Source of the DNA: Amycolatopsis rhizosphaerae
GTDB lineage: Bacteria > Actinomycetota > Actinomycetes > Mycobacteriales > Pseudonocardiaceae
Length of the DNA stretch: 42,117 bases
Direction: 5' to 3'
Assembly: GCF_007713715.1 (NCBI RefSeq)
Contig: NZ_VJWX01000009.1
Location: 1-42,117, forward strand
Part shown: positions 40,671 to 42,117 of the stretch, one piece after another
Numbering within the stretch: the stretch's first letter is position 1
Layout: the number at the start of each line of letters is the position of its first letter
Notes under the pieces: model-generated
Told to the model about the DNA's origin: nothing
Database searches by the model: none
Seen by the model: the letters and a program-made list of their open reading frames with translations, nothing else
Made by a program: the position numbers and the translations under genes

Positions 40671-40799
40671 GTGCAGCCGGACCGGGCGTGGGTGTCGGCG
40701 CACCACCGCGGGCGAGCCCTGCTGCACCGGGTCGATTCTCGGATCGGTCTCACCGACAGGGACTTCGCCGTCCTCGACGAGTGGCTGCGGGTCTCATGA
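40671..40799 (+). CDS. Short frame with coding-like codon bias (possible remnant)
   Basis: A 42-residue frame from GTG 40671, reading VQPDRAWVSAHHRGRALLHR then RIGLTDRDFAVLDEWLRVS. Third positions are G/C-rich and the frame is open upstream to the repeat. It overlaps the end of the convergent DMT gene by 6 bp. No ribosome site or known family is seen; it is more likely a C-terminal remnant than a free gene. Confidence 0.25.
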   Translation: MQPDRAWVSAHHRGRALLHRVDSRIGLTDRDFAVLDEWLRVS

Positions 40800-41732
40800 C
40801 GGCGAGCTTGTGGAAACCGCTTTCGACGCCAGTTGTACCAGCGTCGCACCGGCGAGCAGTATCACGGCTCCGGCCAGTTGCGCCCCGCCGAGCGCCTGGC
40901 CGAGCAGGAGCCAGGCCAGCACGGCAGCGACCAGCGGTTCCACCAGGGCCAGCACGCTCGCGAGTGCCGATGGCAGCTCACGCAGCGCGCGCAGCCCGGC
41001 CAGGTAGGGCAGCACGGTGCAGGCCACGGCGAGCGTCAGCAGCGCCAGCCACACCGGGGCCCGCAGGCCGCCGAGCACCGCGGGGGCGTGGAGCAGGCCC
41101 GACGGCAGTGTCCACGGCGGGCTGACCGCGGCCATCACGACCGCCCCGATCACCAGCCCGGCCGCGGTAAGGCCGGACGAGTCGTGCCTGCTCGCACCGT
41201 GTTCGCCCAGCAGGAAGTACCCGGCCGAGCAGACCGCCGCAGCCAGCCCGGCGGCGACTCCGGCGAGGTCCAGCCGGGCGCCCTGCCAGACCTGCGCGAC
41301 CAGAGCCAGGCCCGCCACGGCCAGCCCGATACCCAGCCACACCAGCCCGGGCAGCCGGGTGCGCCGCACCACCCGCACCCACAGCGCGACCAGCGCGGGC
41401 GCCAGGTTGACCAGCACCATCGCCACTCCCACCGGCACCCGGGCCACGGCCAGGAAGAAGAACAACTGCACCCCGGCGACGCCGACCAGGCCGTAGCCGA
41501 GCAACGGCCACAGGTCGGCGCGGCGGAACCGCAGTGCCTGCGGCCGCAGCACGGCGACCACCGGTGCCAGCAGTATCGCGGCCAGCGCGATCCGCACCGA
41601 GGTCACCGCCGCCGCCGGACAGCCCGCCGCCATCACCGCCTTGGCCAGTGGGCCGGAACTCGCGAACAGCACCCACGAGGTCAGGCTCAGCCCGGTCGCC
41701 CGGGCACGGCTGGTCGTCTCCATTACGGCCAT
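40794..41732 (-). CDS. EamA/DMT-superfamily transporter
   Basis: A protein of about 312 residues from ATG 41732 (or 41723) with ten hydrophobic helices in two five-helix EamA repeats. LLGYGLVGVAGVQLFFFLAV, then VPVGVAMVLVNLAPALVALW, and in the second repeat LPSALASVLALVEPLVAAVL are typical. Such proteins export amino acids, nucleosides or drugs. The gene stands alone; substrate unknown. The 140 bp upstream to 41872 hold no recognisable gene. Confidence 0.88.
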   Translation of the reverse strand: MAVMETTSRARATGLSLTSWVLFASSGPLAKAVMAAGCPAAAVTSVRIALAAILLAPVVAVLRPQALRFRRADLWPLLGYGLVGVAGVQLFFFLAVARVPVGVAMVLVNLAPALVALWVRVVRRTRLPGLVWLGIGLAVAGLALVAQVWQGARLDLAGVAAGLAAAVCSAGYFLLGEHGASRHDSSGLTAAGLVIGAVVMAAVSPPWTLPSGLLHAPAVLGGLRAPVWLALLTLAVACTVLPYLAGLRALRELPSALASVLALVEPLVAAVLAWLLLGQALGGAQLAGAVILLAGATLVQLASKAVSTSSPS

Positions 41733-41872
41733 ACCGGCAGTGTGCGGCGGGACCGGGGGACTGGCCAACGGTTTTCCGGCGCCCGGGTGTGGATGGCGCC
41801 GGGGAAGTCCTGTGAAGAGGATCAGTCAGCGGGAGTTCCGCGTTCGTTCCCGGTGCTGTCCCGGAACTGGGA

Positions 41873-42117
41873 TCAGATCAGGAATGATGTTAGCGCGTCT
41901 TCCGTTCCATCGTTTTTCTGGTGGTGCACACAGCGCCCGCCGCCGGTGGCGATTGTGCATCGATTGCCGTTCTTCCGAATGGCACCGCATTGAGGTGATC
42001 TCACCAAGATCGGGTTGGTGAGTCGGAGGCGGCTGGCCTGGGTGGTGGTGTGGACGGGCCCTGCTTGGAGACGGGCGTGGAGTCCTTGGTAGAAGAACTC
42101 TCGCCAAAGATGATCTT
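41873..42117 (-). CDS. C-terminal part of an unknown protein with a Cys/His motif (runs off the right edge)
   Basis: The minus-strand frame is open from the right edge and stops at 41873-41875, giving 80 residues and no internal start. The sequence has WREFFYQGLHARLQAGPVHT and RLRLTNPILV, then CGAIRKNGNRCTIATGGGRC followed by VHH. The pattern CxxxxxxxxC, 8 residues, CxHH resembles a small zinc-binding knuckle (CGAxxKxGxxC...RCxxH) found near the ends of some phage or mobile-element-linked proteins. The beginning is outside the window. The family is not recognised. Confidence 0.6.
   Translation of the reverse strand, partial: DHLWREFFYQGLHARLQAGPVHTTTQASRLRLTNPILVRSPQCGAIRKNGNRCTIATGGGRCVHHQKNDGTEDALTSFLI

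Noticed and set aside
41733-41872. Possible small gene upstream of the DMT transporter
   Set aside because: No frame with start, ribosome site and coding-type bias was visible.

Overview
The window is about 70% G+C with strong G/C bias at third codon positions, many GTG/TTG starts and several start codons lying just downstream of a -10 box (leaderless). Its gene families are typical of antibiotic-producing actinomycetes: SARP regulator, gamma-butyrolactone-receptor-type TetR, DUF574 methyltransferase, DUF222/HNH proteins, MmpS, streptogrisin-like protease and mycothiol-type DinB. I infer a Pseudonocardiaceae-like organism, possibly Amycolatopsis; the genus is a guess. No rRNA, tRNA or CRISPR array was seen.

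Layout. 1-3.2 kb: the 3' end of a DUF4185 gene, then a TetR regulator with a palindromic operator inside its promoter and a GT39-type membrane glycosyltransferase. 3.2-6.4 kb: a decayed zone with a frameshifted HD-domain gene, a frameshifted small membrane-anchored protein, an intact DUF222/HNH gene and a multiply frameshifted unknown gene. 6.4-11.4 kb: a small conserved protein, then a TetR divergent from a three-gene ABC export operon (small membrane protein, ATPase, FtsX-like permease) with two copies of one operator between them. 11.5-14.8 kb: two methyltransferase-type genes, a SARP activator and a ScbR-like TetR; a perfect 18-bp-arm palindrome sits in the SARP promoter. 14.8-19.7 kb: a translationally coupled three-gene operon (secreted AttH/CrtC-like protein, Tat-signal flavin desaturase-like protein, geranylgeranyl-reductase-like flavoprotein) divergent from a TetR, with a 32-bp near-palindrome between. 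19.7-23.6 kb: assorted small enzymes, a DUF222 fragment cut by an IS5-family remnant, and a RES-type toxin-antitoxin pair.

23.7-34.0 kb: a sugar-uptake and catabolism regulon. A ribose-type ABC importer (ATPase, permease, lipoprotein) and an isomerase-kinase operon next to a LacI regulator share nearly the same promoter plus operator (TTGACA, 17 nt, TAGCGT, then GGGTAATCGATT). A complete feoA-feoB-feoC ferrous iron operon with an IdeR/DtxR-type box lies between the two halves. 34.0-42.1 kb: MgtC-like and MmpS-like membrane proteins, an orphan FetB-type permease, DinB and SRPBCC proteins, an erythromycin-esterase family protein divergent from an ArsR-type regulator, a secreted S1 protease with a DasR-type half-perfect site upstream, a DMT exporter, and the 3' end of a Cys/His-motif protein running off the right edge.

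The most promising candidate for undescribed biology is the exported redox operon at 14.8-19.0 kb, with its dedicated regulator and operator and the adjacent SARP/ScbR-like pair. The best supported regulatory inference is the split sugar regulon. All functions come from reading translated sequence; no database search was run.
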